7,726 bases of DNA from an uncultured Chloroflexota bacterium (GCA_903879975.1 CAIRNL010000587.1:1-7726); one strand, 5' to 3'. Positions 1 to 6,715 are shown, counted from the first letter of the stretch. Notes: generated by a model not told the origin, from the sequence alone. Numbers and translations are program-made.

Positions 1-126
1 CCCGTCACCGTGCTCTCCGGCTTTCTGGGCGCGGGCAAGACGACGTTGCTCAACCACGTGCTCAACAACCGGCAGGGGCTGCGTGTCGCCGTGATCGTCA
101 ACGACATGAGCGAGGTCAATATCGAC
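1..126. repeat. Left copy of a 126-bp terminal direct repeat
   Basis: These bases recur at 7601-7726 in the same orientation. The only difference is T at 120 versus C at 7720, which is synonymous (Asn AAT/AAC). The repeat covers the P-loop coding region of zigA. It begins exactly at the window start and stops exactly at the window end, so its true extent is unknown. Confidence 0.98.
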
Positions 127-1179
127 GCCGTGCTGGTGCAGAACGGCGCACAGCTGAACCGCACCGAGGAGAAGCTGGTCGAGATGACCAACGGCTGTAT
201 CTGCTGCACGTTGCGCGAAGATCTTCTGGTGGAGGTGGGCAAGCTGGCGCGAGAAGGCCGCTTCGATTACCTGCTCATCGAATCGACCGGCATCTCGGAG
301 CCGATGCCGGTGGCGGCCACCTTCACCTTCCCGCTCGACCCGGAGGCGAAGGTCACTCTCTCCGACGTCGCGCGGCTCGACACGATGGTAACCGTCGTCG
401 ATGCCGCCAACTGGCTGCGCGAAACCATCGAAAGCCAGAGCCTGCGTGCGCGCGGCATGGCAATGAACGACCAGGACTATCGCACCTTGAACGACCTGCT
501 CGTCGACCAAGTGGAATTCGCCAACATTATCGTCATCAACAAAGTCGATCTGGTCAGCGAGTACGACCTGGGGCAGCTCGAAGACATCCTGTGCCATCTG
601 AACCCAGATGCGCAGATCATCCGCACCGAGCATGGGCGCATTCCGCTCGAGCGCATTCTCAACACCGGATTGTTCAACTACGACAAGGCAGCGCAGGCGC
701 CAGGTTGGGCGAAAGAGTTGAACGGCGAGCATGTCCCAGAGACTGAAGAGTATGGCATCAGCAGCTTCGTCTATCGGGCATGGCGGCCCTTTCAGCCGCA
801 GCGCTTCTGGGAAATGGTCAACTCCGACGCCATCGAGGGGGTGCTGCGCTCGAAGGGATACTTCTGGCTCGCCACCCGGCCCGACGATGCCATGCTCTGG
901 TCACAGGCGGGGACGAAAGCCAACGTCCACCCCGCCGGCAACTGGTGGGCAAGCGTGCCCAAAGAACAGTGGCCACAGAGCCCAGAGCTGCGCGCTTTTG
1001 TGGGCGAACGTTGGCGTGAACCATACGGCGACCGCAGACAAGAGCTGGTCTACATCGGGGTGGATATCGATCAGACCAGCATGACGGCTGCGCTCGATGC
1101 ATGCCTGCTGACTGATGCGGAGATGGCGCTTTTTGCAAATGGGCAGTTGCAGGACGCCTCCGATCCCTTTGCCGCCTGA
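1..1179 (+). CDS. zigA: ZigA-type COG0523 zinc metallochaperone GTPase, 5'-truncated by the window edge
   Basis: The frame is open from base 1 and ends at TGA 1177-1179, giving 392 visible residues. The copy at 7574 shows that about nine N-terminal residues are missing, so the full protein is about 401 residues, normal for ZigA. The P-loop GFLGAGKTT is visible residues 7-15. The COG0523 metal motif NGCICC follows (Cys codons at 196, 202 and 205), then ESTGISEP and the guanine-specificity motif NKVD at 538-549. The C-terminal CobW domain carries EEYGISSFVYRA and SKGYFWLATRP, typical of the ZigA branch rather than YjiA or CobW. There is no His-rich linker. Family knowledge: these GTPases bind zinc at the CxCC site and deliver it to client proteins in the cytoplasm, often under zinc limitation. 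It is first in a tight + strand series, 24 bases before the next gene. GTG at base 10 is an internal valine, not the start. Confidence 0.93.
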   Translation, partial: PVTVLSGFLGAGKTTLLNHVLNNRQGLRVAVIVNDMSEVNIDAVLVQNGAQLNRTEEKLVEMTNGCICCTLREDLLVEVGKLAREGRFDYLLIESTGISEPMPVAATFTFPLDPEAKVTLSDVARLDTMVTVVDAANWLRETIESQSLRARGMAMNDQDYRTLNDLLVDQVEFANIIVINKVDLVSEYDLGQLEDILCHLNPDAQIIRTEHGRIPLERILNTGLFNYDKAAQAPGWAKELNGEHVPETEEYGISSFVYRAWRPFQPQRFWEMVNSDAIEGVLRSKGYFWLATRPDDAMLWSQAGTKANVHPAGNWWASVPKEQWPQSPELRAFVGERWREPYGDRRQELVYIGVDIDQTSMTAALDACLLTDAEMALFANGQLQDASDPFAA

Positions 1180-1203
1180 CCTTAACCTTTTGAGAGCAAC
1201 GAA

Positions 1204-2310
1204 ATGCAGAACACGATACAACGTGATCAACCGATCCCAATCACATTACTGACCGGCTTTCTTGGCGCCGGCAAGACCACGCTGCTGAATCGTATCTTGC
1301 ACGCCGAGCATGGGCTGTGCATCGCCGTGCTGGTCAACGATTTCGGCGCCGTCAATATCGACAGCCAGCTCATCGTCGGTGTGCAGGGTGAGACAATCAG
1401 CCTGGCGAATGGCTGCATCTGCTGCACGATCCGCGATGACTTGTTGCGCGCGACGGTGCAACTGCTCGAAAGCCCGCAGCCACCCGAGTACATCATCGTC
1501 GAGCCGAGCGGCGTCTCCGACCCGGGCGCAGTGGCGCGCAGCTTCGTTCTGCTGCGCCCCCACATCCAGCTCGACAGCGTCATCTGTCTGATCGACGCCG
1601 ACCAGTTCACCGGTCTGACCGGGCGAAACGCTCTGCTGGCCATGGATCAGGTAGCGCTGGCCGACATCATTCTGTTGAACAAGGTAGACCTGGCAAGCAG
1701 CGAACAGATCGAACGCATCTATCGCTTCATCGAACGCACCGCCCCACGAGCACGCGTGCTCGAAACAACCCACGCCAACGCACCGCTGGAATTCCTGATC
1801 GGTGTCGGCAAGTTCGACCTGGACCGGCTGAACGGGCGTCAGGAACTGGACATCCACGTCCATCCGGAGGGGGGGGAGGATCCCCATGAGCACGCACATG
1901 ATCATGAACACGCGACGGAGCACGACGCAGGCCACCGCCACGAACAGACCGACCACACCCTGCTCTTCAGCACCTGGCACTACAGCGGTCAGGATCCGTT
2001 GGACTTTCGCGCCGTGCGCCGCATGATCGAACGCTTGCCGGTCGGCATTTTCCGGGCCAAAGGTTTTGTCTATCTGGACAAACCGGCGGAACGGCGTGGC
2101 GTGTTGCAGGTGGTGGGCAACCGCGTGCGCTTCACCTTTGGTGAGCCGTGGGGGCAGGAGCCACCGGCCACCAATGTGGTGTTGATCGGCGAGCCGGGCG
2201 CCATCAAGCCGGAAGAAGTGGCGCAGCGCTTCGGTGCGTGCCTGCCCGGCGCCAGCAGCCGCACCAAAGAGATCATCGAGGATGTCGTCGAGTGGGTAAG
2301 GAGCTTCTAA
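1204..2310 (+). CDS. COG0523 (CobW-family) GTPase with His-rich linker
   Basis: This 368-residue protein has the P-loop GFLGAGKTT at 18-26, the metal motif NGCICC with C71, C73 and C74, EPSGVSDP at 100-107, and NKVD at 159-162. Between the GTPase domain and the C-terminal CobW domain, residues 218-251 hold 11 histidines mixed with acidic residues (for example HEHAHDHEH). This is a common COG0523 feature thought to buffer or hand over metal. The C-terminal domain starts around TLLFSTWHY and includes GIFRAKGFVYL. It probably carries zinc (or possibly another transition metal) to a client, but no substrate can be named from sequence. The start ATG follows a 24-base gap with only a weak GAGAG element. 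The TAA stop overlaps an ATG at 2310, suggesting translational coupling. A run of eight G lies just upstream of the His-rich segment. Confidence 0.92.
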   Translation: MQNTIQRDQPIPITLLTGFLGAGKTTLLNRILHAEHGLCIAVLVNDFGAVNIDSQLIVGVQGETISLANGCICCTIRDDLLRATVQLLESPQPPEYIIVEPSGVSDPGAVARSFVLLRPHIQLDSVICLIDADQFTGLTGRNALLAMDQVALADIILLNKVDLASSEQIERIYRFIERTAPRARVLETTHANAPLEFLIGVGKFDLDRLNGRQELDIHVHPEGGEDPHEHAHDHEHATEHDAGHRHEQTDHTLLFSTWHYSGQDPLDFRAVRRMIERLPVGIFRAKGFVYLDKPAERRGVLQVVGNRVRFTFGEPWGQEPPATNVVLIGEPGAIKPEEVAQRFGACLPGASSRTKEIIEDVVEWVRSF

Positions 2311-2348
2311 TGAGAGAGTGGCAAGAACGTTGGATCGGCGGTTTCTGA
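2298..2348 (+). other. Strong RBS and 12-codon open frame ended by an in-frame TGA
   Basis: AAGGAG (2298-2303) is six bases before ATG 2310, which overlaps the TAA of the preceding gene. This is the best ribosome-binding site in the junction. It opens MREWQERWIGGF and then stops at TGA 2346-2348. The frame is the same as that of the following large gene, with no other stop in between. Either this is the original N-terminus of that gene cut by a nonsense change or read error, or it is a short coupling leader, or the TGA is recoded. The sequence alone does not decide. Confidence 0.7.
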
Positions 2349-2364
2349 GCGCCCGGCATCGACG

Positions 2365-2383
2365 GCGCACCCGTGCGGTGCGC
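2365..2383 (+). other. Perfect 7-bp hairpin just downstream of the in-frame TGA
   Basis: GCGCACC (2365-2371) pairs fully with GGTGCGC (2377-2383) across the loop CGTGC. It starts 16 bases after the TGA at 2346-2348 and holds the candidate GTG start (2373-2375) mostly in its loop. It could hinder initiation at that GTG. Its position is loosely like a bacterial SECIS element, but a GC-rich coding sequence yields such hairpins by chance. Confidence 0.45.
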
Positions 2384-3479
2384 GAACTATCCGATGCCGC
2401 CGACGCTGGCGGAAGCATTGCTGACCTCTACACAGGCGGCGCAAATCGGTCGGGACGGCGAACAGGTGCAGAGCCAGTGGCAGGCACTGTTTGGCGCACA
2501 GCCAGTGCTGCTTGTACGCAACGTGATACGGGCGCGCAGCCTGATCTTGCGGTCGCGGCTTTGTGCAGAACAGGCGCAGATCATTCTGCCGGCCAATGCA
2601 ACGCCAGCGCTGGTGCAAAGCATCCAGCGTGCGCTGCAGCCCTATTCATTTGCCGAGCTGGATGAAGCGCTGGCGTTGAATAGGGCAGACGGCGGAGTGG
2701 TCTGGGCACAGCCCGGTGGCATTGCAGCTGCCGGACGACAGCCTGGATGTGCGCTGGTGATCGACTATGGCGAGTGTGCGCCCGCGCCAGGCGCCGATTT
2801 ACAGGGGGATGTCGCCCTCTACCGGCTATTTGCCGCGCAGGAAGCCAGGGAAGCAGGTGCGCTGCTGCTCTTCCGCGACGAACGCCTGTTGCGCCACGTG
2901 CAGTCGCTGATGCAGCCGGAGGATGTTCCAGACTATGGCCGGTTGGCGACGCACCTGCCCGTGTGGCAGGCGTTGGCCCGGCGGCAGCAGACCGTGCTTG
3001 CCGCTGTTGCCGCTGGCGTACGCGAGGCGGCAGGGTTTGTCGTGGCAACGCTGGCGGACGTGTTGGCAGATGCCGTACTTGTCCAGATACCGGAGGAAGC
3101 GCCGGCCTCCGCATTCTATGCCTACGCCAGCGCAGAGAACACGCCGGTGCAATGGATGCCGCTGGTGCGACCGCTTCACTATGCGGCGCTGCGCAGTGGG
3201 TGCGGGATAGCCACGCAGCGCAATCTGGAGCGCTGGCTAGCACTACCAGCAGCGCCTGGCTACGACGAGGAACGGATTCGCCACACTGTGCTGGGCATTG
3301 TCAAGGCTGCCGAATATCTGGGGGTGCGTTGGCGCACCGATCCGGCGCACGCCGCGGTATATGCAGCCTTGATGGACGAATTGTACGGCTCTCAACATGA
3401 CGCGTATCGTCCAAACTTCCCAACGATCTCCTGCGCTGCACACAGTGCGCAGCGCTCTTTGGAACAATGCAGGCGATGA
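2373..3479 (+). CDS. Degenerate DegT/DnrJ-type (PLP aminotransferase fold) protein lacking the catalytic lysine
   Basis: This is the open part of a frame whose N-terminus is probably interrupted. GTG 2373 is the longest start after the TGA and ATG 2394 is the alternative (361 residues); neither has a convincing ribosome-binding site. Numbered from ATG 2394, the order of elements matches DegT-family aminotransferases. A FGAQPVLLVRN segment sits where the fold has its small-domain start, AQIILPANATPALVQSIQRA resembles the VIVPA-type strand, LVIDYGE (D124) sits at the cofactor-Asp position, and GDVALYRLF followed by EAGALLLFRDERLLRHVQ resembles the strand around the Schiff-base lysine. A RPLH segment and WLALPAAPGYDEERI resemble the C-terminal end. 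The lysine expected near 147-150 is absent (AAQE), so PLP catalysis is unlikely. It lies between two COG0523 GTPases, which suggests a structural or binding role in metal handling. The family call rests on remembered motifs only. Confidence 0.6.
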   Translation: MRCANYPMPPTLAEALLTSTQAAQIGRDGEQVQSQWQALFGAQPVLLVRNVIRARSLILRSRLCAEQAQIILPANATPALVQSIQRALQPYSFAELDEALALNRADGGVVWAQPGGIAAAGRQPGCALVIDYGECAPAPGADLQGDVALYRLFAAQEAREAGALLLFRDERLLRHVQSLMQPEDVPDYGRLATHLPVWQALARRQQTVLAAVAAGVREAAGFVVATLADVLADAVLVQIPEEAPASAFYAYASAENTPVQWMPLVRPLHYAALRSGCGIATQRNLERWLALPAAPGYDEERIRHTVLGIVKAAEYLGVRWRTDPAHAAVYAALMDELYGSQHDAYRPNFPTISCAAHSAQRSLEQCRR

Positions 3480-3509
3480 CCTGCGAACTTTCGCTCGATG
3501 GAGGAACCC

Positions 3510-4880
3510 ATGACGCCGACTGACATTTCTCTGGATTCACGCGTACCAGTGACCGTCTTGACCGGTTTTCTCGGCTCCGGCAAGACCACGCTGCTCAACC
3601 GCATCCTCACCGAGCAGCACGGCAAGCGCATTGCCGTGATCGAAAACGAATTCGGCGAGATCGGCATCGACCATGCCCTGGTGATCAACGCCGACGAAGA
3701 AGTTTTCGAGATGAACAACGGCTGTATCTGCTGCACCGTGCGCGGCGACCTCATTCGCATCCTCGGCAACCTGATGAAACGTCGCGACCGCTTCGACTAC
3801 ATCTTGATCGAAACGACCGGCCTGGCCGATCCCGGCCCCGTGGCGCAGACCTTCTTCATGGACGATGAGATGCAGAGCAAGCTGCAGCTGGATGGTATCG
3901 TGACACTGGTCGATGCCCGCCATATCGTCGAGCACATCGACGACAGCGCAGAAGCGCATGAGCAGATCGCCTTTGCCGACGTGATTCTTCTCAACAAAAT
4001 CGATCTGGTGACGCCCAAAGAACTGGATCGGCTGGAAGCGCGCATTCGCACGATGAACGCTGCCGCCAAGCTCTATCGCACACAAGATGCAGCCATCGAT
4101 CTCGACATGGTGCTGAATGTGGGCGGCTTCGACCTCAACCGAGCGTTGGAGATGGACGACAAGTTTCTAGAGCGTGAGTACCCCTTCGAGTGGGGCGGTG
4201 CATACCAATTTGAGGCGGGTGTTTACAACCTTGTGCTACAGGCCGGCCCCCAAGACCCCAGTATGGATGTGACGATCGTGCCGCTGCCCAGCACCAATCT
4301 TGCGCTGGATGACACCCTGCGCTTTGCCGAGATGGCGTTTGCCGCACGCAACTTGGCGCATTGGTACGACGGCACGCCCATGCGCCCTGGCATTGCTCTC
4401 CATCGTCTGCCCACCGTCTTTCGGAGCGCCCGCGAGTTGATCTTCCGCATCGAGATCGATACACCAGGGCTGTACGGCATCTTCACCGAGCATCACCCGA
4501 GCGAGTTCGACATGGCGCTGGAGGGGCCGGGGTGCTGCGTCGATCCAGTCGCCGAACGCGAGTTCAAGCCGCCACACGAGCACGATGAGGAAGTGACTTC
4601 GGTTGGCATCCGTGTGGCGGGCGACCTCGATCTGAAGAAGCTGAATAGTTGGCTCGGTGAGTTGCTGCGTACACAGGGAGCGGACATCTTCCGCATGAAG
4701 GGTGTGCTCAGCATTGAGGGCCACCCCGACCGCTTTGTCTTTCAGGGCGTACACATGCTCTTCGACGGCCGCCCCGACCGGCCCTGGGGCGCCAATCCGC
4801 GCAAGAATGATCTGATCTTCATCGGTCGCAACCTGGATCGCCAGGCCTTGATAAGGGATTTTGAAGCATGTCTGGTCTGA
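3510..4880 (+). CDS. COG0523 GTPase with a large inserted domain
   Basis: ATG 3510 is preferred over the in-frame ATG 3498 because GGAGGAA (3500-3506) lies just upstream at good spacing; this gives 456 residues. The P-loop GFLGSGKTT is at 19-27, NGCICC has C72, C74 and C75, ETTGLADP is at 101-108, and NKID is at 162-165. Most COG0523 proteins are about 320-400 residues. Here roughly 130 extra residues (about 222-355) sit between the GTPase domain and the C-terminal CobW domain. The insert opens with EREYPFEWGGAYQFEAGVY and contains GPQDPSMDV and GLYGIFTEHHPSEF, with H328/H329 and C342/C343 as possible ligands. The usual linker then resumes as HEHDEEVTSVGI (356-367), followed by the C-terminal domain with GADIFRMKG. 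It is likely a zinc chaperone, with the insert giving client or metal specificity. It starts 30 bases after the DegT-like gene and overlaps the next gene by 13 bases. Confidence 0.92.
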   Translation: MTPTDISLDSRVPVTVLTGFLGSGKTTLLNRILTEQHGKRIAVIENEFGEIGIDHALVINADEEVFEMNNGCICCTVRGDLIRILGNLMKRRDRFDYILIETTGLADPGPVAQTFFMDDEMQSKLQLDGIVTLVDARHIVEHIDDSAEAHEQIAFADVILLNKIDLVTPKELDRLEARIRTMNAAAKLYRTQDAAIDLDMVLNVGGFDLNRALEMDDKFLEREYPFEWGGAYQFEAGVYNLVLQAGPQDPSMDVTIVPLPSTNLALDDTLRFAEMAFAARNLAHWYDGTPMRPGIALHRLPTVFRSARELIFRIEIDTPGLYGIFTEHHPSEFDMALEGPGCCVDPVAEREFKPPHEHDEEVTSVGIRVAGDLDLKKLNSWLGELLRTQGADIFRMKGVLSIEGHPDRFVFQGVHMLFDGRPDRPWGANPRKNDLIFIGRNLDRQALIRDFEACLV

Positions 4881-5929
4881 CGCGTTCATCCAGTCGGCTC
4901 TCGGCTGCGCTGCAGCCGCGCTGGCATGCCACCGTCGACGATCATGTCATCGATCTGGCGTGGGCAATGGGAGGTGAATTGCTGGCGGCGGCCTCTGTAT
5001 CCGGCCCGATTGCAGTGTGGAAGGCGCGCAGCGGCGCGATCGTCAGTACACTGTCCGGCCACGGATTCGGGACGATGTCGATCGCCTGGCGCCCCGATGC
5101 CGCCATTCTGGCCAGTGCGGGTCAGGATGGCGCCGTGCGGCTGTGGGACGTTGCCAGCCGCCAATCTCAGGCTGAGTTGGCCGGGGGCGCCGCCTGGGTC
5201 AACCATGTACGCTGGTGTCCGGTGCAAGGAGGCAAGCGTCCGCCGCGGCTGGCCAGCGCAGCAGGTCGTACCGTGCGCTTCTGGGACGCCAACGGCCAAC
5301 TGGAACGTGAGTACGCCAACCATCCCAGCACGGTGGCCGACATTCAGTGGCACAAACGACGCAACGAGCTGGCGATCGCCGCCTACGGCGCTCTCATCCT
5401 CTGCAATCCAGATCGCCCAGAGGATCTGCGCGTGTTGCGCTGGCAGGGTTCATCGCTGGTGATTGCCTGGAGCCCGGATGGCCGTTACGTGGCGACCGGC
5501 GACCAGGATTCGACCGTCCACTTCTGGATGACGGCAACCAGCGAGGATTTACAGATGTGGGGCTATCCGACCAAAGTGCGTGAGCTGTCATGGGATAGCA
5601 ACAGCCGCTATCTCGCCACCGGCGGCGGCAGCGGTGTCACCATCTGGGATTGCAGCGGGAAAGGACCGGCTGGCAGCAAACCGATACAACTCGAAGGGCA
5701 CGTAGCTCCTTTGACAATGCTCGCCTATCAACCGCGTGGCAGCTTGCTGGCCTCTGCCGGCGAGGATGGGCTGGTAGCAATCTGGGCGCCGGATCGTATG
5801 ATGCAGCCGGTTTGCACGGTTCAGTTGGACGCCGCCGTTAGCCGTCTGGCTTGGTCGCCAGACGATCGCCGGCTGGCAATTGGCTGTGTTGACGGCAGCG
5901 TACATGTCTATGAATTGACTATACGATAG
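4868..5929 (+). CDS. WD40-repeat beta-propeller protein
   Basis: This 353-residue protein is almost entirely WD40 repeats, with no signal peptide, membrane segment or extra catalytic domain. Repeat ends are visible as PIAVWKARSG, GAVRLWDVAS, RTVRFWDANG, a degenerate GALILCNPD, STVHFWMTAT, GVTIWDCSG, GLVAIWAPD and GSVHVYEL. That is seven or eight blades, one propeller. SGHGF and LEGH mark the GH ends of two blades, and typical AWSPDGRY-like strands recur. WD40 propellers act as protein-binding platforms. ATG 4868 overlaps the upstream GTPase gene by 13 bases with AAGGGA about ten bases before it, so the two are probably translationally coupled. The pairing suggests a scaffold or client of the COG0523 proteins, which is inference. 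It ends only 4 bases from the convergent His-rich gene. Confidence 0.92.
   Translation: MSGLTRSSSRLSAALQPRWHATVDDHVIDLAWAMGGELLAAASVSGPIAVWKARSGAIVSTLSGHGFGTMSIAWRPDAAILASAGQDGAVRLWDVASRQSQAELAGGAAWVNHVRWCPVQGGKRPPRLASAAGRTVRFWDANGQLEREYANHPSTVADIQWHKRRNELAIAAYGALILCNPDRPEDLRVLRWQGSSLVIAWSPDGRYVATGDQDSTVHFWMTATSEDLQMWGYPTKVRELSWDSNSRYLATGGGSGVTIWDCSGKGPAGSKPIQLEGHVAPLTMLAYQPRGSLLASAGEDGLVAIWAPDRMMQPVCTVQLDAAVSRLAWSPDDRRLAIGCVDGSVHVYELTIR
5843..5864. other. 8-bp perfect hairpin near the convergent gene ends
   Basis: CGTCTGGC (5843-5850) and GCCAGACG (5857-5864) pair completely around a 6-base loop. It lies in the last codons of the WD40 gene, about 65 bases before its stop and about 70 bases past the stop of the convergent His-rich gene. 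Neither strand has a T-run after it, so it is not a standard intrinsic terminator. It could still stabilise or attenuate a transcript end. Confidence 0.3.
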
Positions 5930-5933
5930 ACAA

Positions 5934-6260
5934 TCAGCCCACCACTGTCACCAGCCCGTGGTCGTCGCAATGGTCGCCGTGACGATGGTGCAGGCGGCCA
6001 TTGACCAGATAGTCTATGTGGTCGCCGTGCGGTACAGTGAGGTGTCCGCAGCCGTCGTGCCCACACGCACACGGCACAGGATTGCAGGTCGCCGGATTGG
6101 TGTCTGAGACGGCAATCACATGCTCGTCGTAATGTCCTTCATGCGGGTGATGGAGATGGCCGTCGTGCAGGTAATCGACGTGACCTTCGTGCTCGATGCA
6201 CAAATGGCCGCAGGTTTCGCTGTGTACGTGCGCATGGTCGTGATGAATCTGGTGGCTCAT
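5934..6260 (-). CDS. His-rich duplicated-repeat protein, probable zinc buffer or storage protein
   Basis: This 108-residue protein has 25 His and 7 Cys and no transmembrane segment. After a His-rich N-terminus (HHDHAHVH) come two copies of one unit, at residues 17-47 and 71-101, sharing 17 of 31 positions. The pattern is CGH, H, H, DYL, G, LHH, H, H, D, H. A Cys-rich linker (C59, C64, C66) joins them. AGGAGT lies seven bases upstream of ATG 6260 and clearly sets the start. It follows the ArsR-type sensor gene by 45 bases on the same strand, so the pair is very probably co-transcribed and metal-induced. Similar small His-rich proteins are usually annotated as hypothetical. Zinc binding is strongly suggested by composition; storage, buffering or delivery to the GTPases cannot be told apart. 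Confidence 0.85.
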   Translation of the reverse strand: MSHQIHHDHAHVHSETCGHLCIEHEGHVDYLHDGHLHHPHEGHYDEHVIAVSDTNPATCNPVPCACGHDGCGHLTVPHGDHIDYLVNGRLHHRHGDHCDDHGLVTVVG

Positions 6261-6284
6261 AGGATGACTCCTGGTTTGGAATGG

Positions 6285-6298
6285 GGCGCCGCAGCGCC
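6285..6298 (-). other. Small hairpin between the sensor and His-rich genes
   Basis: GGCGC and GCGCC pair around a 4-base loop in the 45-base gap between the two - strand genes, upstream of the AGGAGT ribosome-binding site. It may influence the relative expression of the two genes, but it is short and could be chance. Confidence 0.25.
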
Positions 6299-6305
6299 GA
6301 TGGCT

Positions 6306-6662
6306 TTAACAATTCAGATGGTCACGACTGCGCTGAAAGAGATCGCGCACGTGATCATCGTCAAGACGGTAAAAGGAGTGTTTGCCTTCCTTGCGAAACT
6401 GCACAAGATGCAGGTGGCGCAGCAGGCGCAACTGATGCGAGACCGCCGACTGCGTCATGCCAAGCAGCTCAGCCAGGTCATCGACGCACAGTTCGGTGTG
6501 CATCAACGCTGCAACCATGCGGACGCGCGTTGGGTCAGCCAACGCCTTGAAAAGCTCGGCAAGCCGCAACGTCTCGGCCTCGCCAGGCAGGTCAGGCCTG
6601 GCATGGACAATCAGGTCGGGATGAATCGTTGTTTCGTCGCAGCAGTCGTCTAAAACAGTCAT
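6306..6662 (-). CDS. ArsR/SmtB-family zinc-type metal-sensing repressor
   Basis: ATG 6662 is chosen because GAGGTGG lies six bases or so upstream; an in-frame TTG at 6674 would overlap that site. The 118-residue protein has the winged-helix core FKALADPTRVRMV (38-50), the ELCVDDLAE helix (57-65) and TQSAVSHQLRLLRHLHLV (70-87) as recognition helix. Two metal sites can be read. The alpha3N-type site has C7/C8 (perhaps H14) with C59 and D62, matching SmtB/CadC spacing. The alpha5 site has D102, H104, H115 and C118, matching CzrA/SmtB spacing except that the last ligand is the terminal Cys instead of His or Glu. Family knowledge: such proteins dimerise, bind inverted repeats and leave DNA when zinc binds. 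The upstream operator suggests autoregulation. The co-transcribed His-rich protein fits a zinc-excess response; cadmium or lead sensing remains possible. Confidence 0.92.
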   Translation of the reverse strand: MTVLDDCCDETTIHPDLIVHARPDLPGEAETLRLAELFKALADPTRVRMVAALMHTELCVDDLAELLGMTQSAVSHQLRLLRHLHLVQFRKEGKHSFYRLDDDHVRDLFQRSRDHLNC

Positions 6663-6682
6663 GAACCACCTCAAATGAATGA

Positions 6683-6715
6683 ATGCTCATATGTTCATAA
6701 GTTTAGCATGAACAT
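6683..6715. promoter_or_regulatory. Nested inverted repeats, probable ArsR/SmtB operator
   Basis: ATGTTCAT (6691-6698) and ATGAACAT (6708-6715) form a perfect 8-bp inverted repeat with a 9-base spacer. The left arm also belongs to a second palindrome, ATGctCATATGttCAT (6683-6698), with 6 of 8 pairs matched. TGAACA/TGTTCA-like half sites are typical of SmtB/CzrA operators. The repeats cover the -10 and the likely transcription start of the sensor gene, so binding would block transcription. Confidence 0.75.

Noticed and set aside
1875..2030. GGAGGA followed by ATG 1886 in another frame inside the second GTPase gene
   Set aside because: Spacing is ideal, but the product (about 46 codons) is low-complexity and is simply the His-rich linker read in the wrong frame.
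2346..2348. Alternative genetic code with TGA as Trp
   Set aside because: The other genes use TGG for Trp, have no internal TGA, and several end in TGA at sensible family lengths.
1246..2418. 390-codon open frame on the - strand opposite the second GTPase gene
   Set aside because: It is longer than the sense gene, but the sense frame has full COG0523 motifs and the antisense translation shows no recognisable domain; it reflects GC-rich codon use.
2747..3400. 217-codon + strand frame overlapping the DegT-like gene
   Set aside because: The translation is Arg/Cys-rich with no domain, while the chosen frame aligns with a known fold.
4236..4889. 217-codon - strand open frame opposite the third GTPase
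   Set aside because: It lies wholly within a well-supported sense gene and has no motif or ribosome-binding site worth noting.
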